The notes beneath the pieces are model-generated. The model made no database searches, was not told the DNA's origin, and was given only the letters and a program-made list of their open reading frames with translations. Below, piece after piece: positions 1 to 8,392 of a DNA stretch of 64,000 nt; the stretch's first letter is position 1, and each line of letters opens with the position of its first letter. This DNA is from ZC4RG29 sp035304385 (GTDB taxonomy: Bacteria > Bacteroidota > Bacteroidia > Cytophagales > Cyclobacteriaceae): assembly GCA_035304385.1 (NCBI GenBank), contig DATGQD010000058.1:1-64000 (forward strand), read 5' to 3'. The translations under genes were made by a program, and so were the position numbers.

Positions 1-42
1 CCCAAATCACGAATCGACAATCAATAATCGAAAATCGATCCC

Positions 43-69
43 GGTCCCAGCGGGACCAAATGTTTGTAG
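43..69 (+). repeat. REP-like palindrome, copy A
   Basis: A perfect 6-base stem, GGTCCC/GGGACC, with an AGC loop is followed by the tail AAATGTTTGTAG. The tail matches copy D read on the other strand. Confidence 0.7.
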
Positions 70-91
70 CACTATCCCGGAACGTGGACAC

Positions 92-116
92 CCGTCCCGT
101 AGGGACGGAATGTTTA
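92..116 (+). repeat. REP-like palindrome, copy B
   Basis: A perfect 7-base stem, CCGTCCC/GGGACGG, with a GTA loop is followed by the short tail AATGTTTA. It has the same orientation as copy A. Confidence 0.7.
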
Positions 117-167
117 TCCTGACCTGGCACATATGATTGACAGGACATTACATTAGGTACCCAGACA

Positions 168-191
168 TAACATTGCGTCCCTACGGGACGC
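168..191 (-). repeat. REP-like palindrome, copy C (inverted)
   Basis: On the minus strand, GCGTCCC/GGGACGC encloses a GTA loop and is followed by AATGTTA. It points toward copies A and B. Confidence 0.7.
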
Positions 192-210
192 GACACCTTC
201 ACGCACACGG

Positions 211-241
211 TTTCTACAAACATTGCGTCCCTACAGGACGC
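211..241 (-). repeat. REP-like palindrome, copy D (inverted)
   Basis: On the minus strand, the head GCGTCCT-GTA-GGGACGC has one mismatch in the stem. It is followed by the longest tail of the four, AATGTTTGTAGAAA. Confidence 0.7.
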
Positions 242-337
242 TGGTCCTACGATCGAGCGTCGGTGATCCCTCGGTTTCACCCCCAACGGTGTTCAACCCA
301 AATCAAAAATCCCAAATCGACAATCGATAATCGAAAA

Positions 338-1048
338 TCAATCCCGCACATCTCCCAACTGCGGGCGAATCACCAGATCTTCCACGACGGCACCGGGAGA
401 AAGGCCGTGGGCGCTGAACACCGCCTCGGCGATATCACTTGCGAGGATAAACCGTTCCTGGGGGAGTCCTGATGCCATCCAGCTGTCCGTCCACGTCGCC
501 CCCGGCATAACGGACGTGACACGGATTCCAAAACTTTTCAGCTCCTCGCGCAAGCACCGTGAAAACCCTAACAAGGCGAACTTGGAGATGGCATACGACC
601 CACCATTGGGATATGCGGTAAAGCTGGCGATGGAACACATATTGAAGATATGACCGCTCTGCTGCCGCTTCATCGTATCCACTATGCCCCGCGTTACATG
701 ATATGCACTGTACAGGTTGGCGTTGATCATCATCTCCAGATTGCCATCGGGCTCGGTGCTGAGTGCGCCGGGTACGAAAAGGCCGGCATTGTTTACCAGT
801 ACCTCTACAGGCCGTTTGAGCGCTGTGACAAAGCGGGCAAAGCCCAGTGCCTGCGACTTATCCGAAAGATCTGCGGCATGGATATGGACATCTACCTTGT
901 ATTCTGCTTCTATATCAGACTTGAGTGCCTGGAGGTCGTCTATTGTTCTCGCGCACGCTGCGATGTCAAATCCTGCCGACGCGAACCTGAGGGCGATGGC
1001 CCGCCCTATCCCCCGGCTGGCACCGGTCACCGCGATGAGTTTGCTCAT
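338..1048 (-). CDS. Short-chain dehydrogenase/reductase
   Basis: A 236-residue classical SDR that should use NAD(P)H to oxidise or reduce an alcohol/ketone; the substrate cannot be told from sequence. It has the Rossmann motif TGASRGIG at 8-15, NNAG at 86-89 and the catalytic YxxxK at Y152/K156, with serines at 139 and 142 upstream. Length is normal for the family. It starts at ATG and stands alone, divergent from the mlaE-like gene 66 bases away. Its final Asp codon and TGA stop lie inside the heptad repeat, so the repeat appears to set the end of the protein. Confidence 0.9.
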   Translation of the reverse strand: MSKLIAVTGASRGIGRAIALRFASAGFDIAACARTIDDLQALKSDIEAEYKVDVHIHAADLSDKSQALGFARFVTALKRPVEVLVNNAGLFVPGALSTEPDGNLEMMINANLYSAYHVTRGIVDTMKRQQSGHIFNMCSIASFTAYPNGGSYAISKFALLGFSRCLREELKSFGIRVTSVMPGATWTDSWMASGLPQERFILASDIAEAVFSAHGLSPGAVVEDLVIRPQLGDVRD

Positions 1049-1114
1049 GAAATGGTTTTATTCCATTTTTGGGTATCTTTAGCAAGATAGTAATTGACCC
1101 GGAAACGCTGAACT

Positions 1115-1855
1115 ATGCTCTTCAAAACCATCGGCCGTTACTTCATATTTCTGGGTGCCCTCTTTACTAATCGCGAAAAGTTCAAGACCTACTACAAACT
1201 CGTAATGGAGGAGTGCGTCCTGATCGGGATCGGCTCCATATTTCTTGTCGTGCTGGTATCCACCTTTATGGGCGCCGTGACGACGGTACAGACGGCGTAC
1301 AATATGGTGAGCCCGCTCATTCCCGATTATGTGATTGCACAGGTGGTACGGGAAATGACGGTATTGGAGCTGGCGCCCACCGTCATCGCGATTATCTATG
1401 CCGGGAAGGTCGGGTCAAGTATGGCCAGCGGGCTGGGCACTATGCGTATCACCGAACAGATCGACGCCCTGGAAGTAATGGGGATCAATTCCATCTCATA
1501 CCTTGTACTGCCGAAGATTGTCGCCTCCATGCTGATGTATCCGCTGCTCGTCATCGTGGCAGGCGTATGTTCCCTGGTAGGCGGGTATTTGGTGGGCACG
1601 CTGGGCAACTACATTACCGCTACGGATTATGTGTACGGCATTCGCTTCGTGTTCCAGGAGTTTTCCGTTTTCTTTGCGCTGATTAAGTCCGTCGTGTTCG
1701 CCTTCCTGGTGTCGTCTATTTCCTCCTACAAGGGCTTTTACACCCGGGGTGGCGCGCTGGAAGTTGGTGTTGCAAGTACGCAGGCGGTAACGTCGAGTGT
1801 CATTGCTATTCTTATTGCAGACTATTTGCTGGCACAACTACTGGTAGGCGGCTAA
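1115..1855 (+). CDS. MlaE-family ABC transporter permease
   Basis: A 246-residue integral membrane permease of the MlaE (DUF140) family, which moves phospholipids between inner and outer membrane together with an ATPase and an MCE-domain protein. Several hydrophobic helices fill the protein, and the family core with the short Thr-Val-Gln and Gly-Lys-Val-Gly-Ser stretches is present at about residues 57-60 and 98-102. Its stop codon overlaps the next ATG by one base, so it is co-translated with the ATPase. No MCE gene follows; the third partner must be elsewhere if the system is complete. Confidence 0.9.
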   Translation: MLFKTIGRYFIFLGALFTNREKFKTYYKLVMEECVLIGIGSIFLVVLVSTFMGAVTTVQTAYNMVSPLIPDYVIAQVVREMTVLELAPTVIAIIYAGKVGSSMASGLGTMRITEQIDALEVMGINSISYLVLPKIVASMLMYPLLVIVAGVCSLVGGYLVGTLGNYITATDYVYGIRFVFQEFSVFFALIKSVVFAFLVSSISSYKGFYTRGGALEVGVASTQAVTSSVIAILIADYLLAQLLVGG

Positions 1856-2604
1856 TGATCGAGATCAAGAACATATCGAAGTCCTTCAACGGCAAGGAGG
1901 TCCTGCAGGATATCAGCGGGACGTTTCACTCGGGTATTCCCAACCTGATCATCGGCGCCAGCGGTACCGGGAAGAGTGTGTTGCTGAAGTGCATCGTGGG
2001 GTTGATCAAACCCGATACGGGCAAGGTATATTACGATGGCCGGAACTTCACCGACGCCGACATAAACCTGAAGACGGAGATCCGGCGGGAGATCGGTATG
2101 CTTTTTCAGGGTGGCGCATTGTTCGACTCCAAAACTGTGGAAGAAAACGTACGCTTTCCCCTTGACATCCTTACGGGAATGAGCCCGCAAGAAAAGCTCG
2201 ACCGCGTCAACTTCTCGCTCAATCGCGTGGGCCTGGAAAACGTCAACAAAAAAATGCCTTCCGAGCTGAGCGGTGGAATGAAAAAGCGGGTTGGCATTGC
2301 ACGGGCGATCGTAAACAATCCCAAATACCTGTTCTGCGATGAACCGAATTCCGGTCTGGACCCACAGACGGCAATCCGTATCGACGACCTGATCGGCGAT
2401 CTCACGGAAGAATACAGTATGACAACGATCGTGGTGACGCACGACATGAACTCCGTGCTGGGGATCGGTCAAAACATACTGTTCATTTACCAGGGCAGGA
2501 AGCTCTGGGAAGGAAGCAACAAGGACATTATGCATTCCGGAGTGAAAGACTTCGACGACTTCGTCTTTGCCAACAAGGTGATGAATCAAATCCGGGAAAA
2601 GTAA
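1855..2604 (+). CDS. MlaF-family ABC transporter ATP-binding protein
   Basis: A 249-residue cytoplasmic ATPase that should drive the adjacent MlaE-like permease. The Walker A GASGTGKS is at 34-41, the signature LSGGM at 138-142, Walker B ending CDEP at 161-164 and the switch histidine at H196. These are all intact. The start overlaps the permease stop by one base. The gene ends 8 bases from the convergent kinase gene, so the transcription unit is only two genes and no substrate-binding MCE protein is encoded here. Confidence 0.92.
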   Translation: MIEIKNISKSFNGKEVLQDISGTFHSGIPNLIIGASGTGKSVLLKCIVGLIKPDTGKVYYDGRNFTDADINLKTEIRREIGMLFQGGALFDSKTVEENVRFPLDILTGMSPQEKLDRVNFSLNRVGLENVNKKMPSELSGGMKKRVGIARAIVNNPKYLFCDEPNSGLDPQTAIRIDDLIGDLTEEYSMTTIVVTHDMNSVLGIGQNILFIYQGRKLWEGSNKDIMHSGVKDFDDFVFANKVMNQIREK

Positions 2605-2612
2605 CGTCTGCC

Positions 2613-5600
2613 TTATGGCTTAATGACGGGTAGCTCGACAAAAAATGTCGTCCCTTCGCCCGGCGTACTCGTAAAATGAATAGCACCGTTCATTTGCTCG
2701 ATGCCCTGCCGCGAGATGGCCATCCCAAGACCTGAACCCGACCTCTTAGTGCTGAAGTGCGGCACAAAAACACGATCGGCTACTTCGGGATCAATACCCC
2801 TGCCATTATCGTGGAAACTGATCCGCCAGATATCGTCCACCCGCTCAAGGGTGATGTCTACTCTGATGGGCGTACCGGGACGCGCCGCCTGAAAGGCATT
2901 AAGAATAATATTCGAAAATACACGCCCCAGCAATTGCGGATCGCCCAGCACTTCCACATCCTCTTGCGGGTGCCTGAACCTTAGGGCACCCGATTGACCG
3001 TGCAGATCCACAATACGCTTGAGCAGGCCGACCAGCTCCACGCGCTGAATATCGGGCGCGGGCATCTTAGCGAACGTGCTGAAGGAAGATGCAATTTCGT
3101 TTAGCGTATCGACCTGCGACATCAGCGAATCAAGTGCCTTCGGGATCTTCTCGCGCACATCGTCACCGTTCTTCATCTGGCGTTCCAGCTGTTGAAGGGT
3201 CAGCTTCATCGGCGTAAGCGGATTCTTAATCTCGTGGGCCACCTGCTGGGCAATTTCACGCCAGGCACGCTCCCGTTGCGACTGCTCCAGTTCGACCTTA
3301 CTTTCACCCAGCTTGTACAGCATCTGATTATATTCCTTCACCATCAACCCGATTTCGTCGCGCGCATCCCACCGCAGCGGCTCATTCGTCTTTGTCAGGC
3401 TTGTACGGCTCAGCGTACGGGTAATGAAATGGAGCGGGAACGTGAGCCATTCAGAAACGAAGTATGAAAGGACTATCAGGACAATAAAGATCACGGCGAA
3501 AACATTGAGAATGTTGGCCAGCACGCGAATCTGAATGTTCTCAAGCGAGGCTTGCGATTGAAAAAACGGAACACCAAGGATGCCGATGAGCGAACCGGTT
3601 ACGGGCGATTTCAGCGACACGTACGACACGTTGTACTGCAGGCTGCCCACCTGCTCTGTGATGATCATTTGGTTCTCCCCTTGCCGGATACGTCGCACCG
3701 CATCGTCGTCGGAATAAGGCGACGTGAGCCCGTTGGTGAAGATCGCGGGTTGGCTGCTCGCGAGAAGATGGCCGTCGGGATCGTACACATTGGCATCCAG
3801 GTTGAACATACGCGCCAGGTCGGCCAGCTGATTTTCGAAATTCAACGCACTCCGCTCTTCCGGATCTGTGTATTGGGTGAGCATGACTTCCAGCTGCGTA
3901 CCGAACGACCGCGACTTGCCCAGGTATTCAGAGTTCAACTGTTCCTGACTTGCCTGGCTGGTCAGTCGCAAGGTGGTTGCACTCACGACAAAGAGCGGAA
4001 TAAAGAATGCCAGGTTGAGCATGAGCTGTATCCTCGCAGAAAAGAACAAGGTGCGTCCGCTGACCAGGGTGATGAGTCCCTGTATCAACACGAAGATGAG
4101 CAATACGGACAATCCCAGCACGAGCAAAAACGAAAAATTAGCCAGGATGAAAGCCGGTGGAGAGACCGGCGACGATACGACGGCAACCCGATTGTTGCCA
4201 TCCTCCACCGCCACGTGTACGTGGTCACCCAGCACCATCCCCTGCAAGTGGATGTCAGGATCGCCCAGGTATTCGCGCCGGAACATCCGCTCATAGTTGA
4301 ACGTGCCTGAACTGTACAACAGATCGCGCCCGTATACGGCATAGGATATGTCATGTGTACGATAGTACTGTTGGAACCGGTTGTCGATAAGCAGTTCCGG
4401 GTATACGCTTTCCGGTATGATCTTCTTCAATAACAATTCCAGGACGACATACCCTGCCGGGACGCCGGACCGTACGATTTCCGACACGACGAGATACCGT
4501 TGGGTGATGTCGGACGCCGGATTGCTGGCATAATACACGCCCTCACGCGGCGCAGATGCATCCGCGTCATAGGCGCTCAGCAGTTCCGTAAAGGCAATCG
4601 GCGTACGGTTGCTTATTGGCGTCCCACCGGGACCGAACAGGAGGATCTCTACATCGTACTTGTTAAAATAACTGGGCAGAAACACCTGACGCACCTTCTG
4701 CCGTATCGCCTCTTTGCCGAGAAAGGGACTCGCGATCCGCGATTGAATGAACGCGTCTGCTGCAATCTTCTGGGCGGCGTCCTGAAGCAGGTACTCGGCG
4801 AAATAATCCCGATCGATCAGGTAGTTGCTGGCGAACCGGAATTGGTTTTCAATCTTTTCCTTGCGGGTAAAGTGGTGGACGGTCACCGTGCTCGCAATCG
4901 CCAGCGTGACGATCGCGGTAAAAAGGTAGGTGAAGGTCGCATAACTCACGCGACGGAGTCGCCTGTAGAACCGCGTCAGGTAAATGATCAGGAAGTAGAC
5001 CACGCCGATGAGCAGTGTCGGCCGGTACAGCTGGCCGGATATCTCGTTGATCAGCGTAAACACCACCGCGCCCGCGATGAGGTAGATGAACACAGTATAT
5101 CGTGCAGACGACGCGATCAGCAAGCGCATGCACACGTGCGCAAACATAAAAGCACATATCCACGACAGGATCAATGTTACCTGTGCGGTCACGCGCAGTG
5201 CGTCAAAGCGCAGCGACTGTGCGATATCAAGAACGATACCCGAGTTGTTGTAGATGGTCTGGATAAGGACGCTGGGGAAAAGGAGGCTAAAGAAAAAAAG
5301 CAGCGTTGAGATCATCGCAACGGCGGGGCGGAACGAAGCACGCGTTACCAGGAGGCGGATCGACTGAAAGCGAAAGTAATTCCGGAACAGGTAGTAGCAT
5401 ACCGAGAACAGGGCGATCACGTTGAGCAGGAGGTCACCCAGCGACCGGTTCAGGTCGGAAGAAGCAAAGTATTGCGGATCGAACAGGTCGAACCGGATGA
5501 ACATGCCGGGGAAGTCGAGCTGGGTCATCGCAAAGCGGACGAGCCAGGTGCCGACGAGCAGCAGCACGAACGCCAGGTCCGGACGGACGCGCCCGATCAG

Positions 5601-6251
5601 TTCAGTTCGTCGCCACAGCAGGTAAAACAATCCGCCGATGCCAATTGCAATGCATGCGATGGCGATTCCGCGCATATGTTCATTAGCGCCGGGTTCGTCA
5701 GGCAGGATGCTGATCCTGAAATAGCAATCGTCCGAAACACATACCGGCGTACCGATGGATGCACTGGGTTCGAGAATGCTGATATTGGCCCGCGGAAAAA
5801 TGTTGCGGTTCCACTCGGGATTCAGGTAATCGTTTCGGATGGTATACTGCCGTGCCAGTGGTATTTGCCCGACGAGATGCGTACCATTGTTCAGCGTCCA
5901 TCGACGAATGATATAGTCTGCCCCTGAGACTTTTACGAGGCGTGTATCCGCTGTTTCGCGCATGAGGCGCAGCGGCGGGATGAGTACGTTATCAGACCAG
6001 AGGAGGAGGCGATCGCCGTAAAGCAGATAGAAATGGTGGCGGTCTGTGCTGACGAGCGAGGAGTCTCCCGCTAGCAGCGCCGCGGCGATACGGTCTGCGG
6101 CGTCGTCAAGCGCTTCGAGTTCATCCTGAAGATTTGCGGCAATACGCGAAGCCACCGACTGCGGCGCGGCCGGGCGCAGTGCGTACGTACCTATCCCGAT
6201 GCCTGCCAGCAGGACAAGTATAGACAGGATAAGCAGAATGCCTGACCTCAC
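2613..6251 (-). CDS. NtrY-like membrane sensor histidine kinase
   Basis: A 1212-residue sensor kinase, unusually large for the class. The first half is mostly membrane helices and extracytoplasmic segments, with at least ten hydrophobic stretches. A HAMP-like linker follows a final transmembrane segment near residue 930. The phosphoacceptor is H1006 in the H-box HEIKNPLTP, and the ATPase domain has an N-box (NIILNAFQA), DNGRGI and GSGLGM motifs. The catalytic half resembles NtrY. The start is GTG. No response regulator is adjacent, so it is an orphan kinase. The ligand is unknown. A TACCTTTG element lies 31 bases upstream. Confidence 0.88.
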   Translation of the reverse strand: MRSGILLILSILVLLAGIGIGTYALRPAAPQSVASRIAANLQDELEALDDAADRIAAALLAGDSSLVSTDRHHFYLLYGDRLLLWSDNVLIPPLRLMRETADTRLVKVSGADYIIRRWTLNNGTHLVGQIPLARQYTIRNDYLNPEWNRNIFPRANISILEPSASIGTPVCVSDDCYFRISILPDEPGANEHMRGIAIACIAIGIGGLFYLLWRRTELIGRVRPDLAFVLLLVGTWLVRFAMTQLDFPGMFIRFDLFDPQYFASSDLNRSLGDLLLNVIALFSVCYYLFRNYFRFQSIRLLVTRASFRPAVAMISTLLFFFSLLFPSVLIQTIYNNSGIVLDIAQSLRFDALRVTAQVTLILSWICAFMFAHVCMRLLIASSARYTVFIYLIAGAVVFTLINEISGQLYRPTLLIGVVYFLIIYLTRFYRRLRRVSYATFTYLFTAIVTLAIASTVTVHHFTRKEKIENQFRFASNYLIDRDYFAEYLLQDAAQKIAADAFIQSRIASPFLGKEAIRQKVRQVFLPSYFNKYDVEILLFGPGGTPISNRTPIAFTELLSAYDADASAPREGVYYASNPASDITQRYLVVSEIVRSGVPAGYVVLELLLKKIIPESVYPELLIDNRFQQYYRTHDISYAVYGRDLLYSSGTFNYERMFRREYLGDPDIHLQGMVLGDHVHVAVEDGNNRVAVVSSPVSPPAFILANFSFLLVLGLSVLLIFVLIQGLITLVSGRTLFFSARIQLMLNLAFFIPLFVVSATTLRLTSQASQEQLNSEYLGKSRSFGTQLEVMLTQYTDPEERSALNFENQLADLARMFNLDANVYDPDGHLLASSQPAIFTNGLTSPYSDDDAVRRIRQGENQMIITEQVGSLQYNVSYVSLKSPVTGSLIGILGVPFFQSQASLENIQIRVLANILNVFAVIFIVLIVLSYFVSEWLTFPLHFITRTLSRTSLTKTNEPLRWDARDEIGLMVKEYNQMLYKLGESKVELEQSQRERAWREIAQQVAHEIKNPLTPMKLTLQQLERQMKNGDDVREKIPKALDSLMSQVDTLNEIASSFSTFAKMPAPDIQRVELVGLLKRIVDLHGQSGALRFRHPQEDVEVLGDPQLLGRVFSNIILNAFQAARPGTPIRVDITLERVDDIWRISFHDNGRGIDPEVADRVFVPHFSTKRSGSGLGMAISRQGIEQMNGAIHFTSTPGEGTTFFVELPVIKP

Positions 6252-6282
6252 GATAACGATAGTATTGGATTTCCCCTGTTGT

Positions 6283-6290
6283 CAAAGGTA
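6283..6290 (-). promoter_or_regulatory. Candidate -7 element for the sensor kinase
   Basis: The minus strand reads TACCTTTG, a perfect TAnnTTTG, 31 bases before the kinase start. No clear TTTG is found 19-21 bases further upstream, so this is half a promoter. Confidence 0.4.
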
Positions 6291-6305
6291 ACAAATAGCC
6301 GGCTC

Positions 6306-6680
6306 TTACAGGGATGCATCAAATTTGATGCCGCCGAACAGGTGGAGGTAAACGATGCGGGAAGCCCGGTAATTGAATGGCGCGAATAGTATAGTAAGGG
6401 CGATGATGGAGGTGATGTAAACCCATTCCGGTGGGTCGCCGGTCAGATACAGAATGACGCCAACCCCCGTGATCAGGGCCACTACAAAGGCATAGCTTAC
6501 ATACATGGCACCCTGGTAGAATCCGGGTTCGGGTTGCAGCATGACATCGCAGTGCGGACACCGCGGGTTCATCACGTTAAACCGTGACAATTTTGAGATG
6601 GGATACGTGAAGATCTTCCCCTGGCGGCAACGGGGGCATTTACCCTGCAAAATCGCGCCGAACCGACTTGTGGCCGCCAT
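6306..6680 (-). CDS. DUF983 family membrane protein
   Basis: A 124-residue protein with two CxxC pairs (CPRC near residue 15 and CPHC near 45), probably a zinc site, followed by two transmembrane helices. Proteins of the DUF983 family occur beside cytochrome oxidase genes in Bacteroidetes and Proteobacteria; their exact role is not known to me. I chose the ATG at 6680 because the family begins just before the first CxxC pair; the open frame extends further upstream but only across the neighbouring gene. It overlaps that gene by 41 bases and is the last gene of the respiratory cluster. Confidence 0.82.
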   Translation of the reverse strand: MAATSRFGAILQGKCPRCRQGKIFTYPISKLSRFNVMNPRCPHCDVMLQPEPGFYQGAMYVSYAFVVALITGVGVILYLTGDPPEWVYITSIIALTILFAPFNYRASRIVYLHLFGGIKFDASL

Positions 6681-6957
6681 GCTTACTTGATTTGTACCAG
6701 AAATATCCGATGAGGATAACAGCCAGGTAAGGCATGGCAAGCAGGTAAAGGATACCTGTATTGATGCCGGCTGCAATCCCGGGATCACCGTTGCTAAAAT
6801 TGTTCTCCAGTTGTGTACGACACATTGCACATTGAGCCCAGACAGAGCCCATGCCCGCTGTCAGGAAGAGTATGGCCGTCGCTAAAAATCGTCTTATCAC
6901 CACTGACTTAAACACGTTACGGACCCTATCAATTCCTCGAAAGCGAATTTTTTTCAC
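6640..6957 (-). CDS. Small membrane protein with CxxC, oxidase cluster
   Basis: A 105-residue protein of unknown function. It has an N-terminal hydrophobic segment resembling a signal peptide, ending at an Ala-Gln about residue 42. A CAMC pair follows immediately, then a second transmembrane helix at about 69-89. Small proteins of this shape sit in this place in Bacteroidetes oxidase operons, and the CxxC suggests a thiol or metal role in oxidase assembly; that is inference. The start is GTG, which overlaps the upstream stop in a GTGA tetramer, indicating translational coupling. Confidence 0.75.
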   Translation of the reverse strand: MKKIRFRGIDRVRNVFKSVVIRRFLATAILFLTAGMGSVWAQCAMCRTQLENNFSNGDPGIAAGINTGILYLLAMPYLAVILIGYFWYKSSKHGGHKSVRRDFAG

Positions 6958-7472
6958 GAGTAGAAGGGGCTAATCATGAGGTATACAATGACCCCGGAAA
7001 CGGCTACGTAAAGCCATACGGGCAATGCAAATTTAGCTAATGCGCGGTGCCTTTCAAAATTGCCCGAGAGCGCCCTGGAGAAGGTAATGAGGACGAGCGG
7101 CACGACCGCGACCGACAGCACGATATGGCTGATCAGGATGAAATAATACACCCCCCTTATCCAGCCGGTCCCTTCGTAAGGGGTCGAATCGCTGGTCATG
7201 TGATAGATGACGTACATGATCAGAAAACTGGCCGAGAGCGCAATGCAGGATTTCATAAGCCTCCGGTGGAGGACAATCCGCTTTGACCGGATCGCAAGGT
7301 AGCCCGCCACCAGGAGGAGTGCGGTAATGCCATTGATGGTAGCATATATCGGTGGCAGAAACGATGTATCGTATCCCTCGATCTTAACCCGGAATAACGC
7401 TGCAATCGTGATAGGGATGAGCACCGACAGGGCGATAATCAGTTTGCGATAGGGATCGTGATTGTGTGACAT
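6954..7472 (-). CDS. DUF420 family membrane protein
   Basis: A 172-residue, four- to five-helix membrane protein of the DUF420 family, whose Gram-positive members (CtaM) are needed for heme-copper oxidase activity. Conserved histidines are visible in the helices, for example within LISHIVLS. I take the ATG at 7472 as start; a TTG codon just before it is also in frame. The start shares one base with the upstream stop (TGATG), so it is coupled to the SCO-like gene. The location in the oxidase cluster supports an assembly role. Confidence 0.85.
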   Translation of the reverse strand: MSHNHDPYRKLIIALSVLIPITIAALFRVKIEGYDTSFLPPIYATINGITALLLVAGYLAIRSKRIVLHRRLMKSCIALSASFLIMYVIYHMTSDSTPYEGTGWIRGVYYFILISHIVLSVAVVPLVLITFSRALSGNFERHRALAKFALPVWLYVAVSGVIVYLMISPFYS

Positions 7473-7963
7473 CAATATTTGTGCAACATGATTTTAAGTT
7501 CGACACTCAGCCGGTCGGCATCTTCCAGGTCCGAAAGTGTGTACCGGCCCCGTATGGCTCCATCCCGGTCGACGGCCACAGTAGTGAAAGATTCGTTGAG
7601 AAAGTACACACATTCCCGCAGGCGCTCATTGCCGGTATCAGGAAGACGTACAAAGGCTACAGGATCGTTCGCAAACGTATCTTCAATACGCCGGAGATGT
7701 CGTACGACCGTCCCCACGCTGTCTTGATCAGGAAAAGCGACTACCACTATGGCGTTTGATTCGTCAAACGGCAGTGTGTTCCTGACTGAGTCAGGTATGC
7801 GATATGGGAGTTGGTATGTGCCCTCGCAGGTAGTTTCCGGCACGGCCTCTTGATATAGCGGCGCCACAGCAAATTCATTGCTGCCAAAAAATTTAAGGAA
7901 CAGGAAGACCGCGGCCGGCGCCGCAAGCGCCGCGATGAGGATGATCAGCTTCCGTCCCTTCAT
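7472..7963 (-). CDS. SCO/SenC-like protein lacking the copper CxxxC
   Basis: A 163-residue membrane-anchored protein in the position normally held by SCO1/SenC, the copper chaperone that loads CuA of oxidase subunit II. It has an N-terminal anchor (about 5-24) and a thioredoxin-fold-like order of strands: a segment around residue 71-76 rich in Val/Ala, then later strands and helix. The CxxxC copper ligands and the partner His typical of SCO are absent; only isolated cysteines at about 46 and 117 are seen. It may be a degenerate or neofunctionalised SCO. Family assignment rests mainly on context. Confidence 0.55.
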   Translation of the reverse strand: MKGRKLIILIAALAAPAAVFLFLKFFGSNEFAVAPLYQEAVPETTCEGTYQLPYRIPDSVRNTLPFDESNAIVVVAFPDQDSVGTVVRHLRRIEDTFANDPVAFVRLPDTGNERLRECVYFLNESFTTVAVDRDGAIRGRYTLSDLEDADRLSVELKIMLHKY

Positions 7964-7971
7964 GACGATTT

Positions 7972-8004
7972 AAAAAAAGAGGCTTAAGTTTTCACCCAAG
8001 CCTC
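7972..8004 (-). terminator. Intrinsic terminator inside the oxidase cluster
   Basis: Reading the minus strand, GAGGCTT pairs perfectly with AAGCCTC around a 12-base loop and is followed by seven T. It lies after oxidase subunit IV and only 8 bases before the ATG of the SCO-like gene, so downstream genes would depend on read-through. Confidence 0.75.
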
Positions 8005-8024
8005 GATATTTTGATATCTCCATC

Positions 8025-8351
8025 TCAGAATAACCTCATTTCCGCAATCGCCATGCCCTCGTAAATGAAGGCGACGATCATCCACACCACAAATATCATT
8101 GGGATCAGAATCGACCAGAACAGCACTTTCACTTCGTAGCGCAAGTGCATAAACTCACCGACGATGTACGCCGCCTTTACGATTGTGAGGCCGACGAAGA
8201 TCGATATCTTAAGTGGCCCATGATTCATCGTGAAGGCAATGAGGAATTCAACGGCCGTCACCGCGGCCAGATAGCCCGCAACCGTCCATAGCCTTTTGAT
8301 CTTCTCTTTGTCCGGCGGCAGTACATTTATGTTGTCTTCAGCTTGTTCCAT
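8025..8351 (-). CDS. Cytochrome c oxidase subunit IV
   Basis: A 108-residue protein with three predicted transmembrane helices, matching the small prokaryotic subunit IV (CtaF/CaaD type) of aa3 oxidases. It has no catalytic residues and is thought to stabilise the complex. It follows subunit III by 41 bases in the same direction. A strong hairpin terminator sits directly after its stop codon, which makes it the last gene of the main structural part of the operon. Confidence 0.85.
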   Translation of the reverse strand: MEQAEDNINVLPPDKEKIKRLWTVAGYLAAVTAVEFLIAFTMNHGPLKISIFVGLTIVKAAYIVGEFMHLRYEVKVLFWSILIPMIFVVWMIVAFIYEGMAIAEMRLF

Positions 8352-8392
8352 AGGTAGTCGCGTGATTTTCTTATCCGTAAAGGTTTAATGGA

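Larger units (their letters stand above)
1..347. repeat. Composite intergenic repeat island
   Basis: This is 337 bases without a gene, made mostly of repeats. Two arrays of heptads of the form AATCGAN (about 1-40 and 297-343) run in the same direction and flank the rest. Between them lie four copies of a palindrome with an AATGTTTGTAG-type tail: 43-69 and 92-116 on plus, 168-191 and 211-241 on minus. A different imperfect palindrome with outer GGTT/AACC arms lies at 273-298. Such short palindromes with a conserved tail resemble REP or RAYT-type elements; that family assignment is inference. No transposase is visible in the window. The right heptad array reaches into the last codons of the neighbouring dehydrogenase. 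Confidence 0.8.

Noticed and set aside
1..347. CRISPR array
   Set aside because: Repeats differ in orientation and spacing, carry palindromic heads with tails, and have no equal-length spacers or cas genes.
3552..5309. Long plus-strand frames (252 and 269 codons) inside the sensor kinase
   Set aside because: They are antisense to conserved kinase sequence and have low-complexity charged translations.
2613..6251. Complete NtrY/NtrX two-component pair
   Set aside because: No response regulator is adjacent on either side.
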